A DNA stretch of 64,000 nucleotides, from assembly GCF_034427655.1 (NCBI RefSeq), contig NZ_JAXOFX010000001.1, positions 372,001 to 436,000 on the forward strand, in the 5' to 3' direction. Below the pieces are notes generated by a model, which made no database searches, was not told where the DNA came from, and saw only the letters and a list, made by a program, of their open reading frames with translations. Positions within the stretch are counted from its first letter, which is position 1. Every line of letters starts with the position of its first letter. Source of the stretch: Robertmurraya_A mangrovi. GTDB taxonomy: Bacteria; Bacillota; Bacilli; Bacillales; Cytobacillaceae. The translations under genes and the position numbers were made by a program. Positions 23,941 through 32,100 of the stretch are shown here, one piece after another.

Positions 23941-25296
23941 ATGTGGACGACATTAAAATTGAAATTAAATAACTTGACACCCGCTCAAGCGATTGTTGGA
24001 TATTATATGGGTGCTGTCATTATATCAGTATTATTACTCAGAATCCCTGCGGTGCATAAACCAGGTATTGAAATTCCCTTTATTGATACATTATTTACTG
24101 CTGTAAGTGCAGTTAGTGTCACCGGACTTACCGTTATTAATATTTCTGAAACCTACTCTGTATTTGGTTATTTCGTTTTATTATTTGTTTTACAATTCGG
24201 TGGGATTGGTGTAATGACTGTAGGAACTTTCTTTTGGTTGCTTCTAGGTAGAAAGATTGGTTTAAAAGAAAGACGGTTAATTATGGTAGACCACAATCAA
24301 ACGAATCTATCTGGTCTGGTAAACCTAATTAAGGATATTTTAAAGATTATCCTCCTAATAGAGCTAATTGGAACCATCGTTTTAGGATTATATTTTTTGA
24401 ACTATTATCCTAATTGGAAAGACGCCTTTCTACATGGGGTGTTTGCATCGGTTAGTGCAACGACAAATGGTGGATTTGATATAACTGGGGAATCCCTTCT
24501 TCCATTTGCAGGAGACTATTTTGTTCAACTAATTAATATTTTATTGATTACCCTTGGAGCAATTGGGTTTCCAGTACTTATCGAGTTAAAGCAATTCTTA
24601 TTTCCAAAAGAGCGAGAAGGAAATTTTCGTTTTTCTCTATTCACTAAGTTAACAACTGTCACTTTTGCTTCTTTATTAGTCATTGGAACGATATTAATTT
24701 TATTACTTGAATTTAGAAATACTTTTCAAGGAGAGTCTTGGCATAAAGCGTTTTTCTATGCGTTTTTCCAATCCGTATCAACTAGGAGTGGTGGGCTAGC
24801 AACCATTGATGTTAGTGAATTTGCTGCACCCACTTTATTAATTATGAGCGGATTGATGTTTATTGGTGCCTCCCCAAGCTCAGTGGGTGGGGGAATACGA
24901 ACAACTACGTTTGCGTTGAATATGCTTTTTATTTACCACTTCGCTAGAGGAAACCGCCATATCAAAGTATTTAAACGTGAAATCCACGAAGACGATATTA
25001 TGAAATCATTGGCCGTTACGATGCTGGCAGTTGGACTTTGTTTTATTTCAATGGTGACTTTATCTATAACAGAAAGCCATTCATTTTTGGAGTTATTATT
25101 TGAAGTGTGCTCTGCTTTCGGTACGACAGGATTGTCAATGGGGATCACAGCAGACCTTTCCTCTGTGGGGAAATGTGTCATTATGTTATTAATGTTTATT
25201 GGTAGGATCGGCCTTGTATCGTTCTTATTTATGATCAGAGGCAAAGAGATTAAAGCTAAATATCATTACCCAAAGGAAAGAGTTATCATTGGGTAA
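23941..25296 (+). CDS. ktrD: Potassium uptake channel subunit, KtrD/KtrB type
   Basis: A 451-residue SKT-superfamily membrane protein forming the K+-conducting part of a Ktr system. The four pore-loop filters are visible: VSVTGL near residue 57, ATTNGGFD near 176, STRSGGLA near 280, and AFGTTGLS near 392. Eight membrane helices surround them. The C-terminus (YHYPKERVIIG) and length fit B. subtilis KtrD, about 449 residues, more than KtrB. The cytosolic KtrC/KtrA gating ring subunit is not encoded nearby, as in B. subtilis where ktrC is unlinked to ktrD. No ydaO c-di-AMP riboswitch is seen upstream. Confidence 0.9.
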   Translation: MWTTLKLKLNNLTPAQAIVGYYMGAVIISVLLLRIPAVHKPGIEIPFIDTLFTAVSAVSVTGLTVINISETYSVFGYFVLLFVLQFGGIGVMTVGTFFWLLLGRKIGLKERRLIMVDHNQTNLSGLVNLIKDILKIILLIELIGTIVLGLYFLNYYPNWKDAFLHGVFASVSATTNGGFDITGESLLPFAGDYFVQLINILLITLGAIGFPVLIELKQFLFPKEREGNFRFSLFTKLTTVTFASLLVIGTILILLLEFRNTFQGESWHKAFFYAFFQSVSTRSGGLATIDVSEFAAPTLLIMSGLMFIGASPSSVGGGIRTTTFALNMLFIYHFARGNRHIKVFKREIHEDDIMKSLAVTMLAVGLCFISMVTLSITESHSFLELLFEVCSAFGTTGLSMGITADLSSVGKCVIMLLMFIGRIGLVSFLFMIRGKEIKAKYHYPKERVIIG

Positions 25297-25300
25297 ACGA

Positions 25301-25333
25301 AAAAAATCCAGGAATGCATCCTGGATTTTTTTA
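25301..25333. terminator. Bidirectional terminator, ktrD / DUF3905-like gene
   Basis: AAAAAATCCAGGA/TCCTGGATTTTTTT around ATGCA (12-13 bp arms). It overlaps the end of the convergent DUF3905-like gene. Confidence 0.85.
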
Positions 25334-25681
25334 ATCTGTACCTTGGCTTACATCTTTTGTTGGATGCATAAATGGATATCCCTTAGGTCGCTTTTTGCTT
25401 TCTAGTAACTCGTTGTTTTCTGTCGTGTTCCAGCCAATATCATTTGTAGGATGAACCCACTCATCACCAGACATAATCGCAGGGTCTGTATCTTCCGACC
25501 ATTGTTCTAAAGGTGAGTTAGGAGAAGAATATTTACTGTCCCCGATAACGACACCATGAGAGTTAATAAATGGAGGTTCCATTTTAATTCCTGTTCCTTT
25601 AAAGTCTGGTGCACTAATTTGATGTGGCATCGTTTCGTCTAAAGTAACTTTGTCTTTTAGTTCTTTTTTCTTTTTGGTCAT
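25331..25681 (-). CDS. DUF3905-like hypothetical protein
   Basis: A 116-residue soluble protein with no signal peptide or membrane segment. The first 15 residues are basic (TKKKKELKDKV). The centre is rich in Pro, Gly, Asn and Trp, with SPLEQWSEDTDPAIMSGDEW (positions 57-76) and VHPTNDIGWNT after it. This composition matches what I recall of the Bacillus DUF3905 family, whose function is unknown. I start at ATG 25681, correctly spaced from AAAGGGTGA; the frame's GTG three codons earlier overlaps that site. It diverges from the two tiny basic genes at 25.8-26.1 kb, which may hint at a spore-related context. Confidence 0.65.
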   Translation of the reverse strand: MTKKKKELKDKVTLDETMPHQISAPDFKGTGIKMEPPFINSHGVVIGDSKYSSPNSPLEQWSEDTDPAIMSGDEWVHPTNDIGWNTTENNELLESKKRPKGYPFMHPTKDVSQGTD

Positions 25682-25830
25682 AAAAGTCACCCTTTATCCT
25701 CGTTTCAATTAGTTTTTGTTCGAAAAGGTTTTTTATGAAACATTACTGGTTGAAAAATTAGGAAGTGTATTTATTTGTGGCCTAGTGAAAGATATAAATG
25801 TTTCTTATTTTTAAATAGGGGGCGAAACTT

Positions 25831-25992
25831 ATGGCTAAAAGAAAAGCAGAATTTAACGCTGTTGAAAAATATAGTAAAACACCGAAAAAGAATGTTCAAG
25901 AATCTGAATTCTCTGCTGAGTTTAGTTCAGGTGAGAATATGATGAAGGGTGCCAATAGAAATTCCAAGCAAGGCAGAAAGGGACGAGCATAA
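25831..25992 (+). CDS. Tiny basic protein, SASP-like (53 aa), unrecognised
   Basis: A 53-residue Lys-rich protein preceded by an AGGGGGCG ribosome binding site 6 nt before the ATG. It begins MAKRKAEFNAVEKYSKTPKK and has ESEFSAEFSSGEN in the middle, faintly like the TEFASET motif cleaved by GPR in gamma-type spore proteins, and a basic Gly/Arg tail. The stop codon overlaps the start of the next gene (TAATG), strong evidence that both are translated. Composition (no Cys or Trp, many Lys/Asn/Ser) suits a minor small acid-soluble spore protein, but I cannot name a family. Confidence 0.6.
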   Translation: MAKRKAEFNAVEKYSKTPKKNVQESEFSAEFSSGENMMKGANRNSKQGRKGRA

Positions 25993-26129
25993 TGGGAAAA
26001 AGGAATGACAAGAAAGACGCTGCTAATGTAGAGTTTGGAATAGAATTTGGTGATTTAAATGCAGCGAAAAATTATGAAGTTCCTTTTATGAACCAAAACG
26101 CTAATAGAAAAAACAATAAAAAGAAATAA
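25992..26129 (+). CDS. Tiny basic protein, SASP-like (45 aa), unrecognised
   Basis: A 45-residue protein, MGKRNDKKDAANVEFGIEFG at the start and KNNKKK at the end, translated by TAATG coupling from the preceding 53-residue gene. The shared pattern of basic ends around an E-F-x-x-E-F centre (VEFGIEF here, ESEFSAEF in the partner) suggests the two are distant duplicates. No membrane segment or Cys. A strong terminator follows. It is probably a spore-associated small protein by composition and gene arrangement; this is inference only. Confidence 0.55.
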   Translation: MGKRNDKKDAANVEFGIEFGDLNAAKNYEVPFMNQNANRKNNKKK

Positions 26130-26131
26130 AT

Positions 26132-26164
26132 AAAAAGCCGGCTTTTTGGCCGGCTCTTACTTAT
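26132..26164. terminator. Bidirectional terminator, tiny gene pair / radical SAM gene
   Basis: Stem AAGCCGGC/GCCGGCTC with a TTTTTG loop, A-rich on one side and T-rich on the other, between convergent genes. Confidence 0.8.
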
Positions 26165-27918
26165 TTTACTGTTGCTTTTAGCGTGGTACCAAAGATGATG
26201 GTTTTTTCATTCGATGGATTAAAGAACGCTAACATACATGAAGGTTCACGCTTAATTACGCCCGTCTCTAAATACACCTTCAGGTGAATCGTCATTTTTT
26301 CAAGTACGGTATGTTTATAAAGGTCTTTTTCCGATAATTTTAATCCTTCAAAATCAGCCCCAAGTTGTGAAGGGGTTTCTAAATAAGATTGGTAGATGGC
26401 GGACTTTTCTTGTTTTTCAAAATCTAAATCCCACCAAGGCTTTCTTGGCTTATATTTTGAATTCGTTAAATAATCTAACTTCATTAAATCAGCAATTATA
26501 TCTAGATCATTAATCCCTTTTTCTGCAAGGAATTGATACAAGCGTTTAAATAAATCTTCTAACTGATGACCAATTCTTTCCCAGCCTTTTTCTTCCCAAT
26601 AGGAACCGAAGTCTTGGAAGAAGTCAAAAGGTGATGGAAAGGCTTTTGTAACTAAATACTCAATAGTATGATCCATACGATGGTCGTTCCAATATTTTTC
26701 AAGAACGTCTTCCACTTGTTTAATTCGAATAATATCATCGAAAGACAATGCGTTATTTCCTAGAATTTCATACGGAGAATGATCCATATAAATATACTTA
26801 TGGTCATTCGCTCGTAATCTTAGACCTGTGCCTCTTAGCATTTTTAGGAATCCAAGCTGCAGTTCTTCTGGTCTAAGTGCGAATACGTCATTAAAAGTCT
26901 TCTTAAAGGTATGGTAATCTTCCTCTGGTAAGCCCGCAATTAAATCTAAATGCTGGTCAATCTTCTTACCTTCCTTCACTAAAGTAACTGTACGTGTCAG
27001 CTTTTCAAAGTTCTGTTTTCTCATAACAAGCTCATTGGTAGGATCATTGGTTGATTGCACCCCGATTTCAAAACGGAATAATCCAGCAGGGGCTTCTTTA
27101 TTTAAAAATTCGATAACTTCTGGTCTCATGATGTCTGCAGTAATTTCAAACTGAAACACTGTTCCAGGTAAATGTTCGTCGATTAAGAAACGAAACATTT
27201 CAAGTGCATAGCTTCTGCTAATATTGAACGTACGGTCAACGAATTTAATCGTTTTTGCGCCGTTTTTCATTAAATAACGAATATCTTCTTTTACTTTTTC
27301 ACGGTCAAAGTACCTTACACCTACTTCAATAGAAGAAAGACAGAATTGACAGCTAAATGGACAACCACGGCTTGTCTCAATGTAAGTCACTCGTTTCCCT
27401 AAATGGGGAATATCCTCTTCAAAATGAAATGGTGATGGAAGTTCACGTAAATCGAGTTTATTTCGTTGAGGATTAATGACAATTTGATCATCCTTACGAT
27501 AGGCAATACCATGTACCGCTTTCATCTCATGGTTATTTTCAAGTTCAGTTAATAACTGTTTGAAAGTTTGTTCTCCTTCACCAATGACAATGAAATCAAA
27601 CTCAGGAACTTTCTCCATCCACTCGTGAACATCGTAGGTTACTTCAGGACCACCAATGACAATCAAAATAGATGGATCGATTTTTTTAATCATTTTTACC
27701 ACTTTGATGGTTTCTTCAATGTTCCAGATATAACAGCTAAAACCAATGATATTTGGCTTTTTCTTGATTAAATCTGTAACAATATTCATGGTTGGATCTT
27801 TAATTGTATATTCTGTAAGCTCAACGTCAAATTCAGGTTGGGCATACGCTTTTAAATAACGAATAGCAATATTCGTATGAATATATTTAGCATTTAATGT
27901 GGTTACAACTATTTTCAT
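26161..27918 (-). CDS. B12-binding domain radical SAM protein (DUF4080)
   Basis: A 585-residue radical S-adenosylmethionine protein. An N-terminal cobalamin-binding-like Rossmann domain covers about 1-140 (GGPEVTYD near 88-95, IGEGEQTFKQLL near 111-122). The radical SAM core has the cluster motif CPFSCQFC near 181-188 (C-x3-C-x2-C), and a C-terminal DUF4080 extension runs from about 380. Proteins of this layout are common in Bacillaceae, but their substrate is unknown; the related MiaB-like and BchE-like groups perform methylthiolation, methylation or cyclisation. It is a single gene. A 10-bp dyad lies about 40 nt upstream of its start. Confidence 0.85.
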   Translation of the reverse strand: MKIVVTTLNAKYIHTNIAIRYLKAYAQPEFDVELTEYTIKDPTMNIVTDLIKKKPNIIGFSCYIWNIEETIKVVKMIKKIDPSILIVIGGPEVTYDVHEWMEKVPEFDFIVIGEGEQTFKQLLTELENNHEMKAVHGIAYRKDDQIVINPQRNKLDLRELPSPFHFEEDIPHLGKRVTYIETSRGCPFSCQFCLSSIEVGVRYFDREKVKEDIRYLMKNGAKTIKFVDRTFNISRSYALEMFRFLIDEHLPGTVFQFEITADIMRPEVIEFLNKEAPAGLFRFEIGVQSTNDPTNELVMRKQNFEKLTRTVTLVKEGKKIDQHLDLIAGLPEEDYHTFKKTFNDVFALRPEELQLGFLKMLRGTGLRLRANDHKYIYMDHSPYEILGNNALSFDDIIRIKQVEDVLEKYWNDHRMDHTIEYLVTKAFPSPFDFFQDFGSYWEEKGWERIGHQLEDLFKRLYQFLAEKGINDLDIIADLMKLDYLTNSKYKPRKPWWDLDFEKQEKSAIYQSYLETPSQLGADFEGLKLSEKDLYKHTVLEKMTIHLKVYLETGVIKREPSCMLAFFNPSNEKTIIFGTTLKATVK

Positions 27919-27959
27919 ATATAAACTCCTTCTGTTAGGAATGATAAATTATCTATTAA

Positions 27960-27982
27960 GTTGCTTAAATTTTTTAAGCAAC
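27960..27982. promoter_or_regulatory. Dyad upstream of the radical SAM gene
   Basis: Perfect 10-bp arms GTTGCTTAAA/TTTAAGCAAC around TTT, 42-64 nt upstream of the minus-strand start codon. It could be an operator or an mRNA leader stem. Confidence 0.35.
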
Positions 27983-28069
27983 ATCCCATTTTATCACATT
28001 TTAGCCAAGTTGGGTGAAGGGAAAACATAGTAAGGTGAATGGAAGGGGAGAAATAGCTTCTATATATAA

Positions 28070-28111
28070 TGAAAAGGGGGAGGTCTACCACTTGTAGTCC
28101 TCCCCTAAAAG
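28070..28111 (-). terminator. Rho-independent terminator after lutP
   Basis: Minus-strand stem AGGGGAGGACTAC/GTAGACCTCCCC with loop AAGTG, then CTTTTCATT. Confidence 0.82.
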
Positions 28112-28114
28112 TTA

Positions 28115-29938
28115 TTAAGCTGATAAATTCTGGCCTTTTAGATTGGCTGGTTTTCCTTTATGAGAAACAAAGTAATAGATGTAGATTAGTACGATTGCTC
28201 CGTAAGCGATAAACCAAGCATTAAATCCGTCTGCAATGATAGCCATTCCAAGAGTACCGGCTGCTAAAACATAGTAACTCATTGGAATTAGTGCTTTTCT
28301 TATTAGTGCTCCTTCTTTACCAACAAGTCCAACAGTTGCTGAAGCAGCCACTACGTTATGAACACAAATCATGTTTCCAGCTGCACCACCGATGGCTTGA
28401 AGGGCAACTACGAACGCGGCACCTGTAGCACCGAGTCCAATACTTTCGGCTGTTCCAAATTGGAATAAAGAAAACATCATATTACTAAATGTATTACTTC
28501 CTGCAATGAAGGCTCCTAATGCACCGATAGTTGGCGCAAAGATTGGCCATAGTCCTCCCGCAATATTAGAAACACCTTCAGCTAGAACGAGTGGCATATT
28601 TTTACCTGCTAAATGGCTAACTGTTTCTGATACAACTTGTGGATCTAGTGTTGTATTTAAGAATATTTTAATCATTGGTACGGCAAAGATTAAAGCAGTA
28701 CCCGCACTTACAGCTGTAAAGAATGAATCCTTCCATGCTTTTGTATAATCGGAAATTTTCATTCCATGTAAGAAATATGTGATAAGGGATACTACTAAGA
28801 AAATAAATCCTGGTAAATATAACGGTGTTGATTTTGCTCCGATACCTGAACCAAACAAGTTATCAAATTGGATAGTTACACTTGGATGGGTAATAAGAGC
28901 TTTTATATCAGGCATAATTCGTGTAATTACAAGAATAACAGCTACTAAAACATAAGGTAACCATGACATAAATAATGAGATTTTTTTGTTTCCTTCATGC
29001 GTTTTAGCAGGCTCGTTGTTTGCACGACCAATCCATTCTTCTTCCCATTTATCACGAGTTTCAAAAGTAAATGTTTCTTCCTTTTTAGGAAGGAAAAGGC
29101 CAGCTTTTGCGGCTGGTACTACTATTAATAAACCTATTAAAGCACCAACTAAAGAAGGGAATTCTGGTCCTAAAACTAGAGCAATGATGTAATAAGGAAG
29201 TGTAAAGGCAATACCCGCAAATAAGGCAAACTTCCATACTTTTAATCCTTCTCTGTAGGAACGATTTTTACCAAAGAATCTTGTTAACATGGCAACCATA
29301 ATTAAAGGAATCAAAAATCCGACAATTCCGTGGAACATTGCTACATTTGTTGTTATTTGAAGTAAATAATCAGCATATGACGTACTTCCAATCGCATCTA
29401 ATACGCTTTTTTGATCGGCTAAACCACCATTTACACCAACGAGAATAGGCGTTCCAATTGCTCCAAAAGAAACAGGAGTACTTTGAATAATTAAAGAAAC
29501 AAGGACAGCAGCCATTGCTGGGAAGCCAATTGCTACTAATAATGGTGCAGCAATAGCGGCAGGTGTACCAAAGCCAGCAGCACCTTCAATGAAAGATCCG
29601 AATAACCATGCAATAATGATGGCTTGGATACGTCGGTCTGGTGAAATATCAATAAATCCTTGTCTTATAGTGTTAATGGCACCACTTTCTTTTACTGTAT
29701 TTAAAAGTAATACGGCTCCAAATACAATAAAAATGATTTCTATAGATTGTACTAGACCATTTACTGCAGCACCTGCAACTACATTTGTTTTTGTTCCCCA
29801 AGCAAAAACGGCAGTAATTGCGGTAACAATGAGCGCTACGGGCATGGCGCGGTTAGCCGGCCAGTTTAATATAACTAGAAAAATAAAGATGGCTGCGATA
29901 GGTAATAACGCAATTAGTGAAAGTGTTCCAATTCCCAT
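28115..29938 (-). CDS. lutP: L-lactate permease
   Basis: A 607-residue lactate permease family (LctP) transporter with about 13-14 membrane segments that imports lactate by proton symport. Family signatures include IAWLFGSFIEGAAGFGTPAA near residues 108-127, GAFIAGSNTFSNMMFSLFQF near 473-492, and ICVHNVVAASATVGLVGKEG near 523-542. Length is slightly above the usual 540-590 because of an insert around 295-315. It is divergent from lutR, and its promoter carries a GTCATCAGATGAC dyad identical to one before lutA, so it is very probably a member of the LutR regulon. Glycolate can also be a substrate of this family. Confidence 0.93.
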   Translation of the reverse strand: MGIGTLSLIALLPIAAIFIFLVILNWPANRAMPVALIVTAITAVFAWGTKTNVVAGAAVNGLVQSIEIIFIVFGAVLLLNTVKESGAINTIRQGFIDISPDRRIQAIIIAWLFGSFIEGAAGFGTPAAIAAPLLVAIGFPAMAAVLVSLIIQSTPVSFGAIGTPILVGVNGGLADQKSVLDAIGSTSYADYLLQITTNVAMFHGIVGFLIPLIMVAMLTRFFGKNRSYREGLKVWKFALFAGIAFTLPYYIIALVLGPEFPSLVGALIGLLIVVPAAKAGLFLPKKEETFTFETRDKWEEEWIGRANNEPAKTHEGNKKISLFMSWLPYVLVAVILVITRIMPDIKALITHPSVTIQFDNLFGSGIGAKSTPLYLPGFIFLVVSLITYFLHGMKISDYTKAWKDSFFTAVSAGTALIFAVPMIKIFLNTTLDPQVVSETVSHLAGKNMPLVLAEGVSNIAGGLWPIFAPTIGALGAFIAGSNTFSNMMFSLFQFGTAESIGLGATGAAFVVALQAIGGAAGNMICVHNVVAASATVGLVGKEGALIRKALIPMSYYVLAAGTLGMAIIADGFNAWFIAYGAIVLIYIYYFVSHKGKPANLKGQNLSA

Positions 29939-30019
29939 TTGTTCGTCCCCTTAATTAATTTTGTATTTTCTACATCTCCCACTGAATCAGAATATTAATT
30001 ATTCTGAAAACTGGAAGGA

Positions 30020-30035
30020 TTTAAACACGTTTAAA
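30020..30035. promoter_or_regulatory. Palindrome in the lutP leader
   Basis: TTTAAACACGTTTAAA has perfect 7-bp arms TTTAAAC/GTTTAAA around AC and lies between the predicted lutP transcript start and its start codon. The binding factor is unknown; it does not fit the CcpA cre consensus well. Confidence 0.3.
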
Positions 30036-30055
30036 ACTGATTAACCGGTCATACA

Positions 30056-30068
30056 GTCATCAGATGAC
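30056..30068. promoter_or_regulatory. LutR operator at the lutP promoter
   Basis: GTCATCAGATGAC is a perfect palindrome with 6-bp arms around a central A, the size expected for a FadR-type GntR protein. It begins 4 nt downstream of the lutP -10 and so covers the start site. The identical 13-mer lies before lutA. Confidence 0.75.
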
Positions 30069-30071
30069 TTT

Positions 30072-30100
30072 ATATTAATGTAAGCGTAATCATTTGACAA
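30072..30100 (-). promoter_or_regulatory. SigA promoter of lutP
   Basis: Minus strand TTGTCA (30095-30100), a 17-nt spacer and TAATAT (30072-30077), immediately followed by the LutR dyad. Confidence 0.7.
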
Positions 30101-30371
30101 TATATATTTTTCCGTCATTGCTATTTTTTCACTTTTTAACTTGTGTGTGTTGAAAAGTGGACTATACCACTCAGCTGCAAAGGAATACACATTTTTAGAC
30201 TCATTCTTGTATTCCTGTGATTAAAATGAATCTTTATAGAATAAGTGTAATGGTTTTTCTAATGATATGATTCATGTATACTAAATGTATTCATATTGAA
30301 TTTAAGTTAAATTAGCTAAGTTTAGAATAATAGTAATGTTTTATTAGTTAGATTACGATGAGGTGCTAAGG
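30101..30371. other. Divergent lutP-lutR intergenic region, no clear signal
   Basis: AT-rich interval between the lutP promoter and lutR. It should hold the lutR promoter, but I see no convincing hexamer pair, no second copy of the LutR dyad and no coding potential. Confidence 0.5.
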
Positions 30372-31100
30372 TTGGAGTATAAGAGAATAAAACCGAGAAA
30401 GATTTATGAGGAAGTTGCAGAAGTACTTCTGGAGTCCATTAAAAGAGGAGAATTAAAACCAGGGGACAAACTTGATTCTGTACAACAGCTAGCAGAAAAC
30501 TTTCAAGTTGGACGATCAGCTATCCGGGAAGCATTAAGTGCTTTGAGAGCTATGGGGCTTGTTGAAATGAAGCAGGGAGAAGGGACGTATATAAAGGGGT
30601 TTGAAGTGGATCAAATATCGTCACCGATCACTACGGCAATTCTTATGGACAAAGGAGATGTAGTTAATCTTTTGGAAGTGAGAAAAATCATTGAAGCAGG
30701 TGCTGCAGCCTCGGCAGCTTTAAAAAGAACGGAAGAAAACTTACACGCTATGATGGTTGCACTTGATGAAATGAAGGAAGCAAGAGGAGATGAGGAAATT
30801 GGGGAGCAAGCGGATATGAAGTTTCATTTAGCGATTGCGGAAGCATCCCAAAATCCGCTCCTCACTAGCCTATTGAACCACGTTTCTGAGCTGATGATTG
30901 AAACGATGAAAGAAACTAGAAGGTTATGGCTGTTCTCTAAACAAACAACAAGTGAAAAACTTCGTGAGGAGCATGTAGCCATTTATAATGCTATTAAAGA
31001 AGGGAATGAAGCAAAGGCAAGATCGGCTATGCTTACTCACTTGGAAAATGTTGAAAGTATATTAGAAAAGTATTTCCGAAATGTTACTAAAGAAAAGTAG
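30372..31100 (+). CDS. lutR: GntR/FadR-family regulator of lactate utilisation
   Basis: A 242-residue transcription factor: an N-terminal winged helix (about 5-70, with GELKPGDKLDSVQQLAENFQ and RSAIREALSALRAMGLVEMK) and an all-helical FCD ligand domain (about 90-230) with metal-site-type residues in ADMKFHLAIAEASQNPLL. It matches B. subtilis LutR, which represses lutABC and lutP until lactate is present. I favour a TTG start at 30372, 6 nt after AGGTG; a GTG at 30363 is the alternative and adds three residues. It lies between lutP (divergent) and lutABC (codirectional) with its own terminator. Confidence 0.9.
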   Translation: MEYKRIKPRKIYEEVAEVLLESIKRGELKPGDKLDSVQQLAENFQVGRSAIREALSALRAMGLVEMKQGEGTYIKGFEVDQISSPITTAILMDKGDVVNLLEVRKIIEAGAAASAALKRTEENLHAMMVALDEMKEARGDEEIGEQADMKFHLAIAEASQNPLLTSLLNHVSELMIETMKETRRLWLFSKQTTSEKLREEHVAIYNAIKEGNEAKARSAMLTHLENVESILEKYFRNVTKEK

Positions 31101-31128
31101 TATTAAATATAATATGTATCAACAAATG

Positions 31129-31160
31129 AAAAGTGTCTATTTTAGGGCACTTTTTTACTT
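31129..31160 (+). terminator. Rho-independent terminator after lutR
   Basis: Short stem AAAGTG(T)/(G)GCACTTT with a TTTTACTTTT tail. It separates lutR from lutABC. Confidence 0.6.
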
Positions 31161-31276
31161 TTATCACGATAAAGTTAGCGGAAAAAATAGTGATTGTGAA
31201 AAAATTACTTCTAGAATCTAAATAACTATAGTACTATAAACATTATAAAGAATGAATATTCTATTACCACATTTTA

Positions 31277-31289
31277 GTCATCAGATGAC
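31277..31289. promoter_or_regulatory. LutR operator at the lutABC promoter
   Basis: GTCATCAGATGAC, identical to the lutP-side dyad, ends 3 nt before the candidate -35 of lutA. Both sites are also followed or preceded by ACCGGT. Confidence 0.75.
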
Positions 31290-31292
31290 CGG

Positions 31293-31321
31293 TTGACTTG
31301 TTCGTTATTAAATTATAAAGT
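31293..31321 (+). promoter_or_regulatory. Candidate promoter of lutABC
   Basis: TTGACT (31293-31298), a 17-nt spacer and TAAAGT (31316-31321). It would start transcription near 31328, some 28 nt before the lutA ATG. The -10 is weak. Confidence 0.45.
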
Positions 31322-31355
31322 TAAAAACAGAAGATTATGGGAGAGGGGAATAGAA

Positions 31356-32072
31356 ATGAGGGTAACCCTTTTTGCTACCTGTTTAATTGATATGTTCCAA
31401 GGAAATGTGGGGAAGGCAACCGTTGAGCTGCTCGAAAGACTCGGGTGTGAGATTGATTTTCCTGAATCTCAAGTTTGTTGTGGTCAGCCTGCTTATAATA
31501 GCGGATATGTGAAAGAATCCAAAGAGGCAATGAAAAGAATGATAGAAACATTTAGTTTAGCTGAATACGTGGTATCTCCGTCAGGTTCTTGTGCGTCGAT
31601 GTTCAAAGAATACCCGCATATTTTTAAAGGGGACGAAGTTTGGGAACCAAAAGCGAAAGCGCTTGCAAATAAGACATATGAGTTAACAGAGTTTATTGTT
31701 GATGTTTTAAAAATCGAGGATGTAGGGGCTAGATTAGAAGGTAGGGCTACATACCATACATCTTGTCATATGACTAGATTATTAGGGGTAAAGGATGCTC
31801 CTATGAAGCTATTGAGTCATGTAAAAGGTTTGGAGTTTACAGAGTTACCTGGAAAGCATAATTGTTGTGGTTTTGGAGGGACTTTCTCAGTTAAGATGGC
31901 TCAAATCTCAGAGCAAATGGTGGATGAAAAGGTACAGCATGTTGAGGAGACAAAAGCAGATTATTTAATTGGGGCCGATGCAGGCTGCTTAATGAATATT
32001 GGTGGTCGTATTGATCGCAAAGGGAAACCTATAAAAGTTCTTCACATAGCTGAGGTTCTAAATAGCCGTTGA
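31356..32072 (+). CDS. lutA: L-lactate utilisation protein LutA (CCG-domain iron-sulfur subunit)
   Basis: A 238-residue subunit of the LutABC L-lactate dehydrogenase complex, which converts L-lactate to pyruvate and feeds electrons to the respiratory chain. Two CCG-type cysteine motifs are seen: VCCGQPAYNSGY near residues 41-52 with SGSCASM near 81, and HTSCHMTRLLG near 133 with HNCCGFGGTFS near 167-177. I start at ATG 31356, after a GAGAGGGGAA site; the frame extends upstream into the promoter. It leads the lutABC operon. Sequence is close to B. subtilis LutA (YvfV) throughout. Confidence 0.95.
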   Translation: MRVTLFATCLIDMFQGNVGKATVELLERLGCEIDFPESQVCCGQPAYNSGYVKESKEAMKRMIETFSLAEYVVSPSGSCASMFKEYPHIFKGDEVWEPKAKALANKTYELTEFIVDVLKIEDVGARLEGRATYHTSCHMTRLLGVKDAPMKLLSHVKGLEFTELPGKHNCCGFGGTFSVKMAQISEQMVDEKVQHVEETKADYLIGADAGCLMNIGGRIDRKGKPIKVLHIAEVLNSR

Positions 32073-32100
32073 TTACGTACGGAGGAGAGGGGGAAAAAAT

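Noticed and set aside
29589..29954. Plus-strand frame (121 codons) opposite lutP
   Set aside because: Antisense to the N-terminal membrane helices of the permease; not protein-like.
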